Shown here one piece after another: positions 17,880-30,099 of a DNA stretch of 64,000 nt (its first letter is position 1; every line of letters begins with the position of its first letter). This DNA comes from Channallabes apus. Its lineage: Eukaryota > Chordata > Actinopteri > Siluriformes > Clariidae. A program made the position numbers and the translations under genes. Where the stretch lies: contig CM060113.1 in assembly GCA_030522415.1 (NCBI GenBank), positions 11,790,065-11,854,064 on the forward strand, given 5' to 3'. Under the pieces are notes generated by a model that was given only the letters and a program-made list of their open reading frames with translations, did no database searches and was not told the origin of the DNA.

Positions 17880-19160
17880 TGTACATGATCAGGACAACAG
17901 TTCTTAATAATGAAACAAGAATTTATTTGACTAATCTACGATACAAGAAACTATGCTACATTACCACACACACACACACAGTTCAGAGGGTGAAAGTTAA
18001 TGGAGTTCTTCTAGTAATGTTTACTAGACTTGAGAAAGTCACAAGAGCAGAGCCTTGGGTTTAATCTTACTGTTTAGTTATGAATCGAGCACCAATTTTC
18101 AGCAAGGTATGAAGCTTTGTTTGTTTACTTGTTTCGTTCTCATCCGGTGGTTCGCCTCCAGCAAAGGGAATCACGGCATTGTTGATTGGTTGGTGAGTGG
18201 TTGATGAGAAGCCCTTCATGGAGGCGTTGGTTGTCTGGTTACTGATGGCGGCGCTCTGAAACTTCTTCTGAGGGTTTCTTAGTTGAATGACTTTAGAGTT
18301 CTGGCACGAAGTCTCATTGAGAGTTCTTGAAGAGCGGGTGATGCCAGCAGAGGTGGCATTGCGCCCACATTGGCGGAAGGTGGAGCTTGCTGGTTACCTT
18401 TAGATGCCAATGTAAGACCCAGCCATGTTTCAACTTTAATGCCCTTTAATGCCCTTGCTGATTCAAGGAGGTTTTCACTCAAAATCTCATGATACATGGC
18501 CCCATTCATTCTTTCCTTTCAAATCAGTCATCCTGAAAAACAGCCCCAAAGCATGATGTTTCTACCCCCATGTTTCACAGTAGGTATCGTGTTCTTTGAA
18601 TGCAACTCAGCATTCATTCTTTCTGGCAGCAGAGGTGGTGTTCCGCCCGTAGGTGCGGATGGTTGTGCTTGCTGGTTACCCTCGGACACCCATGACGAAT
18701 CTAGTTTTGATGTTTTGATTAATCTGATGAAAAAGGTCGGACTTTGGTTTTTTAATTTAGTCCGTCCCACAGCTGTTTGTCTCAATCATATGGTTCCTCG
18801 TTTTCATGCATACATTAACCTGTGGTTTGGTCTGTCACGTGGGAGGCTACCTCAGTGGAATTTTAGTCATTTATGTAAAGTGTATTAACATGAGTCTGGT
18901 TCATATGACTAACATTTCATTCACATAAATATTCATTGAGTACACAGAGCTTTCATTTGATACCAATACCCATTCATACCTTTATCTATAGCAAGGGTTA
19001 TACCTGTTAATTACCCATCCTAAGTTTAGGATAAAAACACAACTTAAAGACATCAAACATGCTATGTGTCCCTGAAGGTATGTTCTTTATTCTTGAGTCA
19101 CGAGATGAAGCCGGAAACACATTCTGGTGGTCAGCAACTGCCAGGGTGGTTGTGAACCTG
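17880..19160. other. Unclassified repeat-like region, possibly LTR-derived, with an embedded Tc1 fragment
   Basis: The composition shifts here relative to the flanks. A segment of about 65 bp occurs twice (18338-18405 and 18625-18692). Motifs such as AGAGGTGG, then CTTGCTGGTTACC, are shared. It resembles no coding family I can name. An LTR or retroviral long-terminal origin is only a guess. A Tc1 fragment is present at 18407-18624. Confidence 0.3.
18407..18624 (-). mobile_element. Tc1 transposase fragment
   Basis: The segment matches the same Tc1 family as 16474-17700 (compare CCCAAAGCATGATG and GTGTTCTTTGAATGCAACTC with 17070-17350). It encodes pieces of the central transposase on minus (ALKGIKVETWL at one side, FSG and the [11 protein letters not shown] block at the other). 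No termini are present. Confidence 0.75.
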
Positions 19161-19271
19161 GCTTCATCCTCATTCAATGCAGTTTCTTGCTGATTTACAC
19201 TGTTTTAGCAGGAATTTGTAACTGCTTCTATCTCACACAGTGATGCTTTACATGTGACTGCTTTTTATTTT

Positions 19272-19276
19272 ATATA

Positions 19277-19352
<76 letters not shown>
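19272..19352. repeat. (TA)n microsatellite
   Basis: About 40 TA units. The poly Tyr-Ile frame across it is an artefact. Confidence 0.97.
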
Positions 19353-19354
<2 letters not shown>

Positions 19355-19399
19355 CACTTTCGTTTCTGCTTCTTCCACATCCTCTGTCTATACATGGTA

Positions 19400-19640
19400 A
19401 ACTATCATGTTGATTGGCTCCATTGAGTGTTGTGATGTTGACATAATCTGGAACATTTCTGCTAATACCTTCATTTTTACTCAACATTTTGATTTCATTT
19501 ATGGTGCAGGTTTAACTTCGAGCAAATTTCTCAATACTCCCAAAGTTTCATTAAATTCTGTCCAGACAGTTTTGCATGATCCCATAACAAAATATGGTAC
19601 TGTACTTCTGCTGTCTACTGTTATGATTGACATAATCATG
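19400..19640 (+). repeat. Unclassified dispersed repeat (copy b)
   Basis: Contains TTTTACTCAACATTTTGATT, ATGGTGCAGGTTTAACTTCG and AAAGTTTCATTAAATTCTGT, shared inverted with 43680-44260 and partly with 50400-50530. Class unknown. Confidence 0.5.
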
Positions 19641-22225
19641 TGTCTGTAAAAGGTCAATAACTGTAGTAAATAGTTTACTATAACTCACATTGATGTAAGA
19701 TATGTTGCTCATGATATTTAGGCAGAAAGCATTGATTTTGGCCAAAAACTTTATTTATTTATTCAGCGAGTAAGGGAGTGTTAGTTTGTTTGTTTTTTGG
19801 TAACTTTTCACTTTTTTTTTTTTTTACTTGAAGCCAGCCAGAGGTATTGGATTAGTTTTCCCATGCCACAACTTAGGGCCAGAAGGGTTCTTTTTCGACT
19901 GCAAATATATAAGGCTTACAGAAAAGTTCCTTTGGCCATTACTCACACAACCTCCATTATAAAATATTTATGTTGTTTTAGATGAAGACTACTGAAATTC
20001 TAGTTGTTTTTCTTATGGTATATGTATGGTCACCAAAGGGAAAATGCCTTTTTACTTATCCTTAAAGTCTTTGAGTGCGTTTTAAAACAGGTTAACAATT
20101 ACCCACCCAGTTGTGAATATTCTCTGTTTGTGGTGTTGCATGAAGGAGTGGTGCAGGAATCAAACCTTTGTGTGCTCTCCTTAAATGGGTTATCGGTGAA
20201 CAGGTCTTTTCATCCGTCTGGCCCATTTGGATGAATCTCTCTACCCAGCAGTTGTCCATCATTCTAGCATTAAAGCATTCTGTTCCATTCCTCACTCATT
20301 TTATACTCGATCAGGCGTGTTTAGGCATATGACAGAATGCATATACAGTAACTGCATAGTTTGTGTTGCAGGCTCTGAGGATCTCTTTTCGTTATGTGAA
20401 GCTCACAGCCTACTTATCTTTGAGCCATTTTGATGGAAATGATCTGAGAGAATACTGGTAAAATGAAGCAGGGCAGCAGTGCTTGAATTTATTCATGTGC
20501 ATTTGACCTTCATGAATAAAAATACCAGATTTTCATTTGGCTGTGAAAGTTTGTGCATGCAAACTTCTCTGGCACTATGAGTTCAATATGCAGGCTGCAA
20601 AGAGGAGACAAGCCATTATAGTAATACACTGGGGCCAACAATAACGAATCTAAGCATCCTTATTTATATTCAGTCAAATGATAAAACCTTGTCTTGCAAC
20701 CCAACAATTGACTAGAGAAATTAACCAGAAACTCCCATGTAGATAAACACATCTGCTTATTAATTAAGCGGACAATGATGTAGCCTAGGTGCTGGAGTCA
20801 TTTTGGAAATCTGACAGGCCATCTTCCAAAAGCTATGAATCAACCAGGGCCAGGCATTTGCTTTGTTTAAACCTCACTATGTAATAAACCTTGGATTGTT
20901 TTTAACTCCGTAGCATCAAGTGATAGATTAGGCTACTGAGTATTGTTCGTCGAATTAATGGTTTGTGGGGAAGCACCTTATAGGGACATTTGCATAGCGT
21001 AGCAGAGACAGTGACAAGCCTAGTTCTGATTAAAAAAAAAAAAAAGATGTTTAGAGTGTGAAAAAATTTCACCATCTAGACATTTATACATGCTTACACT
21101 TTTTATTATGAACAGTGATCATATCACAAGTAATTAAAAATGAATCAAGCTGATTTATCACAGACAATGGAACTGACTTTTTTGTTGACAACCCTTGACA
21201 ATTTCTCAGTGGAAGGTTTTACACTGAAAAGAAGAAGTAATATTTAATTGGTAAGTGTCCATGTTTCATAGTCAGTTCCAAATTGTTTTCAAATTGCCAT
21301 GTCAGAGCCAAAGGTGTGGCAGATCCAGCTTTTATAAGGACACCGAAAGCCAATCCTCTATCTAATGTCTAATTTTATGAACTAATTATAGAGTGGTTTT
21401 AATAACAGTCCTGTCTGACATTTCATAATGTTGTTATTTCTTGCCATCAAGGCTGTGTTAATAATGCGTGCGTTCCTGATTAAAATGTCCCATCTTCCTA
21501 GTGATATCATTTTTTCATCGGCACATTTGAGGCCGAGTTGTTGCCTTTACTCCCATTACAAGCTGTTAAATGCATAAAATGCATATCGTTGGTTCACTTT
21601 TGAATTGATTCTTATCCAACAGGTAAATGACACATTGGAAACCATTTACAGAGACATGTTCTGCATAGATGCTCAATTTTGTGGCAAAACATCAATCTTG
21701 GAAGGTTGAAAGTAATCTTGTAAGGATTTCAGGCTTGATTCATTGCATGCCATCAAAAAAGCTTCAGCTTAAATGCTGCTCAAGGGCACGAAACAGAGGG
21801 ACTTGCCATATATTTTATGTCAGAGTGCACATTTTCTTTTTGGTACTTTAGGTTTTATCATTAACTGTAAAAAGCACTCAGCAGCGAGGTGCTAAAATTC
21901 AGGCATATTTCATGCCACACATTCATATGCAGGGTCAGCTGGTATCAATGGACTAAAGGGCTTGATTAAATAAAAAATAAGGTTAGATTTTTGCCATCTA
22001 CATTGTTTTATTTGCTCTTAACAAAAGATGTTTTTTTTTTATTGTTTTGCTTCTTTAAATGTATACTTGATCTATATCTGTCATGGTTCTGTTTACATTA
22101 AGACATTAATGTCAATTAAATTAAAGTGAATTGCCCGTAATATAAGACGTGTAAAACTTAAAAGTAGTGAACAAAAAATGCATAGAAATGTATACTATAC
22201 ATAGCATGTATACTATTTAAAGTGC
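19641..22225. other. No recognised gene
   Basis: Unique-looking AT-rich DNA. Short open frames have no recognisable domains. Nothing supportable found. Confidence 0.5.
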
Positions 22226-22229
22226 ATTT

Positions 22230-22268
22230 TTGTTTGTTTGTTTGTTTGTTTGTTTGTTTGTTTGTTTA
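22230..22268. repeat. (TTTG)n microsatellite
   Basis: About nine perfect TTTG units. Confidence 0.95.
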
Positions 22269-22731
22269 ATGTGCTCTTGTTATTTAATAGGCAGACGGCA
22301 TGATTACAGGTTTGATTTTTTATTATTATTTTTATAAATGCTGACTTTCAATGTGTGTTTAAGTTTTCTTGTTTGGAACTCAATCCACCACAGGGTACCA
22401 TGTAAACACACACACATTCCACAAACCCCTATGGGACATTTGTAAATGCATTTCCCAGCATTTTTTGGGGAAACTGGAGAACCATTATGAAGCCTACATA
22501 GACACAGGGAGAACATAAGAAGAGGAGGGGGGGGGGATGACAAAAACAGTAACCTGAGCTCAGGATCAAAATTGAAACCCTGGAGCTATAAGGCAGCATT
22601 GTGGCCAGTGTGTCACCTTCCTATCTAAAATAGTATATCCATCTCTCAAATGCACTGCAAATAGCCATGTCCATATTTCTGCAATGAACTGTCTCCCCAA
22701 ATCTAGAGTGATATATATATATAATAATAAC

Positions 22732-23062
22732 TCACTCTCACTCACTCATTGTCTATACTGATTTATCCTGGGTACAGGGTTGTGCACCTTATTGCACAAG
22801 GTGGGGTACAACCTGAAAAGGTTGCCATTCCATCGCAGGGCACAGACACATATTGTACACACAATCACACACTATAGGCAATTTGGGAATACCAATTAGG
22901 CTAATCTGCACGTCTTTGGGCTGTGGGAGGAAACCAGAATACCCAGAGGAAACCCACCAAGCACGGGAAGAACATGTACTGTATACTCCATGCACACAGA
23001 ACCGAGGCAAGAATCAAACCCAGAACCTGGAGATCATGCAACCACCAAGCCATCATGCCACC
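22732..23062 (-). mobile_element. tRNA-derived SINE (Mermaid-like), copy A
   Basis: The body carries the family blocks CTGTGGGAGGAAACC, CCAGAGGAAACCCACCAAGC and ATTCCATCGCAGGGCACA. It ends in a CACTCACTCATTGTCTATAC tail. An 11-bp target duplication ATAATAATAAC lies at 22721-22731 and 23063-23073. The name is tentative; the structure (tRNA-like head, simple tail, target duplication) supports a SINE. Confidence 0.75.
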
Positions 23063-23379
23063 ATAATAATAACAATCATATGAAAATAAGACAGAGTAAC
23101 ACAAACAGAATCGCTACTGTGCATGTGCACACAATATGACTTAACAATATTAAAGAATATATTACAAGGAACAATATTTTTTCTGGAATCTGGAGGTCAA
23201 AAAGCTCCTAACACTCTTCATTGATCGCTTCCTTTGGTCAAAGTGTTTCCTAAGGATCCCTGTATTAAGTAATATATTGGTATCTTTATTGCTTCTATTC
23301 TTTACTTCTATTTCTTTTAACTCAGAATTCCTAGGCAAGCAGGGAAAAAAACCTAATGATTTCCAGTTCTGGCCAGAGG

Positions 23380-23500
23380 AGGATAGGTTACCCCTGCTGA
23401 GTCCTCATTCCTCTCGATGTTTTTCCCTGCTAAGCTTCACTTTACTGAGTTTTCCTTGCCGTGGGCTTGCTCAGTGGGGGTTAATGCACTGATGTCCATA
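23380..23500 (+). repeat. Fragment of the LINE-3'UTR-like repeat
   Basis: Diverged match to 11590-11690 (GAGTCCTCATTCCTCTCGAT, TTTTCCTTGCCGTGGGCTTG). Confidence 0.45.
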
Positions 23501-23896
23501 AATCCATTTTTACTAAAAATGTTTAAAAAAAGAAAAGAAGAAAATAAAAATATATATTCTATTAAGTGTCACAGGCTTCAAGGCCGATTTGATGCCATGC
23601 CAGTATCTGTATTTGTTCAGTACTCCAAATATTCATATCTGTATCTGTATTAGGACTAATGTTTCATTCATGACAACTGGGAACTCAACTTGGAGCCTTT
23701 TAATTTCCTCATTAGCCTGTTCACACGAACTCAGCTGTCTGAAGAAAAATAAATAAATAATCACTGTGAGGTGTCAAAAAAACACAATTAAACTGTTGTT
23801 TGATATTTAAATAGATGTGATAATTCATTGTGAATAGCATGTGAGTGACGTCCTGTGAACCCTTCATTTAAGGTTAAATAATAATAATAATAATAA

Positions 23897-24180
23897 TTCA
23901 TTCATTTTCTATACTGCTTATCCTGTACAAGGTCGCGGGGGGCCTGGAGCCTATAACCAGAGACATTGGGCATGAGGCAGGATACACCCTCTGTCAATCA
24001 CAGAGCACGCGCGCACACACACACACACACACACAAAGTGGGACGCCAATTAGCCTAATATGCATGTCCTTGGCACTGTGGGAGGAAACTGGGGTACCCG
24101 TAGGAAACCCCCAAAGCATGGGAAGAACATGTTAACTGCACACACACACACAGACCTGAGGCAGAATGAAACCATTGCCT
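23897..24180 (-). mobile_element. tRNA-derived SINE (Mermaid-like), copy B
   Basis: Tail CATTCATTTTCTATACTGCT, then GGTCGCGGGGGGCCTGGAGC, a CA microsatellite and TGTGGGAGGAAACTGGGGTA. Preceded by an (AAT)n run at 23879-23897. The tRNA-like 5' end is degraded. Confidence 0.68.
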
Positions 24181-24557
24181 TCGTACTGTGTAATATAATA
24201 ATCATAAAATCATATCTGTTTATTCTGAGCAACGTATTTGGTTTGGTTACATCTGTGGTGCAAATGTCTGAAATGTTACATTCAGTCTGGCACATGGGAA
24301 CAGATTTACAGGGTCAAATCACAGACTGACGTGTGCGTGGGTGTGTGTGTGTGTCTGTGTGTGCACGCTTGCGTGCTTGTGGGCTTCATGTCTTCCCTTG
24401 GCTGAGACTCCCAGTCACCCACTTTTACTCTCTCAGTCTGCACTTAGCTTTTTCTGTTTGTCCTCTTTCTGTCTTTCTTAGCCTTTCAGCATTGTTCAGA
24501 CACCACTTGTCTTTCTGTCTGTACATCAAACTAAAACATTCCACCCCCCCCCCCTCA

Positions 24558-24563
<6 letters not shown>

Positions 24564-24614
<51 letters not shown>

Positions 24615-24633
24615 GCGCGCGCACACACACACA
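24564..24633. repeat. (CA)n(CG)n(CA)n microsatellite
   Basis: A long CA run interrupted by a short CG run, preceded by a GT-rich tract at about 24331-24362. Confidence 0.95.
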
Positions 24634-25289
24634 AAAAGATCATTATACTAAAAGATGTTGTCATTATCTAGTAGACAATGCAATCAGTTGATTAAAAATC
24701 TGCTTTACCTTCAGCATCAATTAATCATAGAGAGGCCTTGAGGCTGATATGAAATCAAATCAAATTTAAACAAATTCTAAAATCCAAGAGCAAAATAATT
24801 AGACCTAATTTTGTTAGATTATGTTGTTAACCCCAGATTCTGCACTAATAATTTACTCCTTTCTTTTTAACGTTTAATCACGTTCATTATCACTAATAAA
24901 AATTTAAAGTAAAACTAAAACTGAAACACTGCTGCAATACTTTTTTTTTTTTTTCGTTTGGTGAATTTAATTCTTTTTAATATTAAAATAAGTTTTATGT
25001 TTGTTTGTTTGTTTTTTTAAATATGGCATACTGTACATGACTATCAATAGAAATATGGAACAAAGGAGAATATTTTAAATATAGCTTTAATTGCATATAA
25101 TACAATAAAATTCTACATAATACAATTGTATTACAGAAATAGGCTGTAAATATCCTTCAAATGTTCTTTAATGTTGAAAGGGGAAAAAACTAAAAGAATT
25201 ACACTGGTTTTGCTTATCTCAATAATACAATATGTATTTATTTATTTTAGCTATTAGACATTAAAATGTAAATTGAATTATCCTTATCA

Positions 25290-25300
25290 ACAACAACAAC

Positions 25301-25342
<42 letters not shown>
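25290..25342. repeat. (AAC)n(AAT)n microsatellite
   Basis: A few AAC units are followed by about 14 AAT units. Confidence 0.95.
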
Positions 25343-25343
<1 letters not shown>

Positions 25344-25348
25344 CAATA

Positions 25349-25940
25349 GGTCTTCAAGTCGAACTAGGACTTCTGATTATGCTGAATAACAGAAGACAGT
25401 TATCGGATTAAATACCGTACTCCCTCTATTTCTCTATATAATCCCCTGCTGTACTAATGCACTTACCCCAACATTTCTGCTTGGATACCATTAATGTAGA
25501 ATGTTTTCTCAAAGCCAGATCGGACTGCATGCTTCATGTCTGAAACGCTGGCCTCCTTTAATGTCCCAAACACATGGAAATGGCTTGAAGCAAGGTCAGG
25601 ACTATATGGAGGATGTGGCAATAACTCTCAGCCAAGTTCATGTAATGTGTTTGTGAATGATGTGTGTACAGTTCCCAGAGACTGTTGCATATCTTGTGCA
25701 AGTTGGCAACACGTTATCTGTGAATTTTTAAGCATAAGATGTTCCACTCACTGAACATTCACAGGAACAAGTGCAGTAGGCTCCAAGCCAGTCATCAGCC
25801 ATGGACCTATGGCATTCTTTTAAATGTTGACACCATTCTAATGTTGGCTAAGAGTCCCTTCACCGTAGTGTTTTTGAAGTCAGTAAATGATAATTGGTTT
25901 TATACTTTCATTTATAAGTCCTGTTTTGACTTGAATGCCC
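25349..25940 (-). mobile_element. Mariner-type relic, deletion derivative 1
   Basis: Inverted ends: TCAAGTCGAACTAGGACTT at the left and AAGTCCTGTTTTGACTTGAA at the right. Minus-strand remnants include HPPYSPDLA-like coding (as ILHIVLTLLQAI after a frame change), FHVFGTLKEA and GDYIEK in mixed frames, typical of mariner transposase C-termini, and an N-terminal DDYPG/GGLEPTA-like stretch. The middle is deleted. Related relics are at 29102-29795 and 39320-39980. Confidence 0.68.
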
Positions 25941-25954
25941 CTCACGACAAAAAC

Positions 25955-26020
25955 AACAACAACAATTCCCTTTGGGATTAATAAAGTTCTTTGAATCTTT
26001 GAATCTTGAATCTTGAACAA
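25955..26020 (+). repeat. LINE-type 3' tail
   Basis: TTCCCTTTGGGATTAATAAA followed by tandem (T)GAATCTT units, typical of a fish non-LTR element 3' end. Nothing else of the element is visible. Confidence 0.5.
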
Positions 26021-26060
26021 TAATAATAATAAAATAAATAAAAAAATAATAATAATAATA

Positions 26061-27671
26061 CAGTGGTGTGAAAAACTATTTGCCCCCCTCCTGATTTCTT
26101 ATTCTTTTGCATGTTTGTCACACAAAATGTTTCTGATCATCCAACACATTTAACTATTAGTCAAAGATAACACAAGTAAACACAAAATGTAGTTTTTAAA
26201 TGAGGGGTTTTATTATTTAGGGAGAAAAAAAATCCAAACCTACATGGCCCTGTGTGAAAAAGTAATTGCCCCCTGAACCTAATAACTGGTTGGGCCACCC
26301 TTAGCAGCAATAACTGCAATCAAGTGTTTGCGATAAATCTTTTACAGCGCTTTGGAGGAATTTTGGCCCACTCATCTTTGCAGAATTGTTGTAATTCAGC
26401 TTTATTTGAGGGTTTTCTAGCATGAACCGCCTTTTTAAGGTCATGCCACAGCATCTCAATAGGATTCAGGTCAGGACTTTGACTAGGCCACTCCAAAGTC
26501 TTCATTTTGTTTTTCTTCAGCCATTCAGAGGTGGATTTGCTGGTGTGTTTTTGGGTCATTGTCCTGCTGCAGCACCCAAGATCGCTTCAGCTTGAGTTGA
26601 CGAACAGGTGGCCGGACATTCTCCTTCAGGATTTTTTGGCAGACAGTAGAATTCATGGTTCCATCTATCACAGCAAGCCTTCCAGGTCCTGAAGCAGCAA
26701 AATAACCCCAGACCATCACACTACCACCACCATATTTTACTGTTGGTATGATGTTCTTTTTCTGAAATGCTGTGTTACTTTTACGCCAGATGTAATGGGA
26801 CACGGACCTTCCAAAAAGTTAAACTTTTGTCTCGTCGGTCCACAAGGTATTTTCCCCAAAGTCTTGTCAATCATTGAGATGTTTTTTAGCAAAATTGAGA
26901 CGAGCCTTAATGTTCTTTTTGCTTAAAAGTGGTTTGCGCCTTGGAAATCTGCCATGCAGGCTGTTTTTGCCCAGTCTCTTTCTTATGGTGGAGTCGTGAA
27001 CACTGACCTTAATTGAGGCAAGTGAGGCCTGCAGTTCTTTAGATGTTGTCCTGGGGTCTTTTGTGGCCTCTCGGATGAGTCGTCTCTGCGCTCTTGGGGT
27101 AATTTTGGTCGGCCGGCCACTCCTGGGAAGGTTCACCACTGTTCCATGTTTTTGCCATTTGTGGATAATGGCTCTCACTGTGGTTCGCTGGAGTCCCAAA
27201 GCTTTAGAAATGGCTTTATAACCTTTACCAGACTGATAGATCTCAATTACTTTTGTTCCCATTTGTTCCTGAATTTCTTTGGATCTTGGCATGATGTCTA
27301 GCTTTTGAGGTGCTTTTGGTCTACTTCTCTGTGTCAGGTAGCTCCTATTTAAGTGATTTCTTGATTGAAACAGGTGTGGCAGTAATCAGGCCTGGGGGTG
27401 ACTACAGAAATTGAACTCAGGTGTGATAAACCACAGTTAAGTTATTTTTTAACAAGGGGGGCAATCACTTTTTCACACAGGGCCATGTAGATTTGGAGTT
27501 TTTTTTCTCCCTTAATAACGTAAACCTTCATTTAAAAACTGCATTTTGTGTTCAATTATGTTAACTTTGACTAATAGTTAACGGTTTTTGATGAGCAGAA
27601 ACATTTAAGTGTGACAAACATGCAAAAGAATAAGAAATCAGGAAGGGGGCAAATAGTTTTTCACACCACTG
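26061..27671 (-). mobile_element. Tc1-family transposon copy 2, full length
   Basis: Starts CAGTGGTGTGAAAAACTATT at 26061 and ends with its complement (TTTTCACACCACTG) at 27671, flanked by TA on both sides. Length is 1611 bp with long inverted repeats. Left target lies in an AAT microsatellite. Same family as 1-796 and 45465-47117. Confidence 0.94.
26290..27292 (-). pseudogene. Tc1 transposase (copy 2), three frames
   Basis: From 27292: the N-terminal paired-like region (MPRSKEIQEQMGTKV, GYKAISKALGLQRTTVRAI, GRPTK, LHGRFPRRKPLLSKK) is intact to about residue 141 (FAKKHLND). A GAA-to-TAA change near 26822 makes a stop in the DETKVELFG block, where copy 3 reads GAA. The next frame has [14 protein letters not shown] and [18 protein letters not shown]. 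It ends [12 protein letters not shown], where one extra T (five instead of four near 26550) shifts the frame. The C-terminal frame holds [20 protein letters not shown] with the third catalytic residue (DD34E layout). A small deletion near 26335 alters the tail. Confidence 0.9.
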
Positions 27672-27673
27672 TA

Positions 27674-28589
27674 TGTTTGTTAAATGCAAAAAAAATTAGT
27701 TTGTTGGTTTCGTTTTGTTTGTTTGTTTATACCGGAAAAAACTCATAACAGAAGTGTTGTTATTAATGCATTCTTTTTGTTCAAGTTACTCTTCCCTTTA
27801 TGTTGTTTGCTGTGAAAACTGGCCAGATTGCTTTAATATGTTTCTGAAGCACACACACACATACTGCACACACACACACGCACACACAGACATGCACACA
27901 CACACACATGCACACACACAGTCTCAGCTTCGTATATACAAGCTTTACATTCATGATGAAAGGGATAATTCTCACTTGCTTGAAATTGAGTGTGGGTGTG
28001 TGAGATTGACAGAGGGAGAATTTATAGTGTGCATTCTATCTGAGTCCAGCCCATTCATTTTTCAAGTCTGATAACATCTGACTAGAACAGCATCAATGTC
28101 GAAAACTACATAAAGTCAATGAAAACTTCAATTAACTCTAATTTTATGTGTTCAGATGCAAAGTCTGAAGAAGTCATTAATCATTTAGAGACAAATTGTT
28201 AAGCAGTTGCACAGCTGACCGTAAATTAGCACAGTCCTTTAGAGTCTGGTTCCTCTAAATGTTGCTTCCTCATGTATTCTCAAAGTTTTTCTTTGCCACT
28301 GATGCCCTTTGCTTACTTTAATTTATGAAGCTATGAATTTATAGTTCTATACATTGACTTTTTTGTTTATATAGAATATACAGTACAGGGAAATAATTCC
28401 AGTCATTGTTAATATCAAGTGAGTGGTTTGCGTAATATCGATGTCACCTGGCAGGCAAGGAGAGAACAATGATGACTTTAGTGTACTAGTCAGCGGGGTA
28501 TTAGACACTGTTGAGTGAGCTTATGTACTGTGTGACTGTCACATTCAAAATGACAGAGTGAGTACAGTAACGATGGTCTGTGGAAACTA
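27674..28589. other. No recognised gene; CA microsatellite
   Basis: Contains (CA)n tracts at about 27850-27919 and a weak fragment of the LINE-3'UTR-like repeat at about 28225-28330. No gene seen. Confidence 0.5.
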
Positions 28590-28815
28590 TTGGGAGGATT
28601 CAGAAGGTTTTCAGCGATGATGCAATGATTGCAGTGCAAATAAACGTATGGCAGAAACGCATCAAAGATGGGTGAGAATCCGGTGAAAAGTGATCAACGT
28701 TCTGGAAGACGAAGATCTGTAACAACCAGAACACCTGAGAATGTTGAACACGTGCAGGCGGCAATCAACAAAGATCGGCGACTGAAGTAGAGGCGAGAAC
28801 TAGAAGTGTAATTTG
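28590..28815 (+). mobile_element. Mariner-type transposase N-terminal relic
   Basis: The + strand in mixed frames encodes FSDDAMIAVQINVWQKRIKDG, then VKSDQRSGRRRS-like and TPENVEHVQAAINKDRRL. This is the helix-turn-helix region and linker of a mariner-type transposase, of a different subfamily from the three deletion derivatives. No termini identified. Confidence 0.55.
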
Positions 28816-29101
28816 GAGTTTATTACATGTTATCCAGTCATTATATGGTTAGATACTTTCCTGACAGACCTCGTACTATGTTTTTATTTCTGTAAAGCTG
28901 CTTTGTGACAATGCCAGAACACAAGAAAAAGTATTAACAGCACAGATAAGAGCAGTTTAAGCCTACAGTATTTTACATTTAACAAGATGCATAAAGAATT
29001 TATGAATTTAATAAGTCTCATAATATTTGTGACATACAGTATGACATACTGAATAGTTCTTCTGAGCTTCGGTGAGAGGTTAATATTTTGTTATATACAA
29101 A

Positions 29102-29795
29102 GAGCATTCAGGTCAAACCAGGACTTTAAACTGTGCAGAATAACAAAAGACAGTTATGAGAGTACAGTAGGTGGCACAGTGGCTCAGTGGTTAGCACTGT
29201 TTCCCTGCACCTCCAGTTTCGGTGTCCGATTCCCACCTTGGGTCTGTGTGCATTGAGTTTGCATGTCCTCCCCATGCTTGGTGGGTTTTCTCCAGGTGCT
29301 CTGGTTTCCTCCCACAGTCCAAAGACATGAAGATTAGACTAATTCGCATTCCCAAATTGCACTGTAGAGTGTGTATGTGTGTCCTCTGATGGATTGGCAC
29401 CCCTTCCAGGGTGTACCCCGTCTGGTGTCATAAATCTATGTACAGGATAAAATGGTATAGATGATGAGGGAGTGAGTTATAAGAGCAAAAACGTCCTTTA
29501 TTTCTCTATATAATCCCCTGCTGCACTAATTCACATATCTCAATTTTTCACTATTGCTTGGATACCATCAAGATCCTCAAAGTTTTCTCAGGACCAAAGC
29601 CATGCTCGGACTACTTGCTTCATGTCTGAGACATGTTAATGGGAATGACTGCAGTGGGTTCTGAGCCACCTTGTCCGGGATCGTCATTCCCGTACTGTCT
29701 CATCACCATATTGTGTTTGACGTCTTCTATAAATGACAATCAGTTCTTCCCCCAGTTTTTCATCTAAATCCCGGTATGACTTGAACTCCTCTCGC
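29102..29795 (-). mobile_element. Mariner-type relic, deletion derivative 2, holding a SINE
   Basis: The left end has TCAGGTCAAACCAGGACTTT, with TGCAGAATAACAAAAGACAG as in derivatives 1 and 3. The right end has ATCCCGGTATGACTTGAACT. Minus-strand fragments encode a DDPGQGGSEPTAV-like stretch. It is interrupted by SINE copy C at 29165-29474. Confidence 0.62.
29165..29474 (+). mobile_element. tRNA-derived SINE (Mermaid-like), copy C
   Basis: The tRNA-like head is the clearest in the window: A box TGGCTCAGTGGTTAGCA (about 29179-29195) and B-box-like GGTGTCCGATTCCCACC (about 29220). The body has CCTCCCACAGTCCAAAGACA and the tail GATGATGAGGGAGTGAG. A roughly 12-bp target duplication, AGTTATGAGAGT / AGTTATAAGAGC (29152-29163, 29475-29486), supports insertion into the mariner relic. 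Confidence 0.8.
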
Positions 29796-30099
29796 ATTTT
29801 TGGTATCATAGGGATTTGTCTTCTGTAAAAGGAAACAAGCTCTAATAGCAGTTGTTCTTTTCTCAGGAGTGTCCTGTCTGTTCTGGCAGCATGCACAGGG
29901 ATTTGTATTGGTTTGTATCCACAGGCATGACACATCACTAATTTAAGAATTTTTATAGGCATTCTGCAACCATGTTAATCCATCAAGAAAATCTAAATGT
30001 CCTGGGGGCGCTTTCAGAAAGTGTCCAAGATGCCATGCAGTAAATGGCTTGTCAAACAGCACTTTTTAATCACTGTCATGATGATGTAAATTTGGTGTA

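Noticed and set aside
25290..25342. Regular short repeats as a possible CRISPR array
   Set aside because: They are trinucleotide microsatellites with no spacers, in a vertebrate-type genome.
29684..29962. 92-codon minus-strand frame (MPIKILKLVMCHACG) as a host gene
   Set aside because: It overlaps the mariner relic end and its start is outside any recognised domain; no splice or promoter support.
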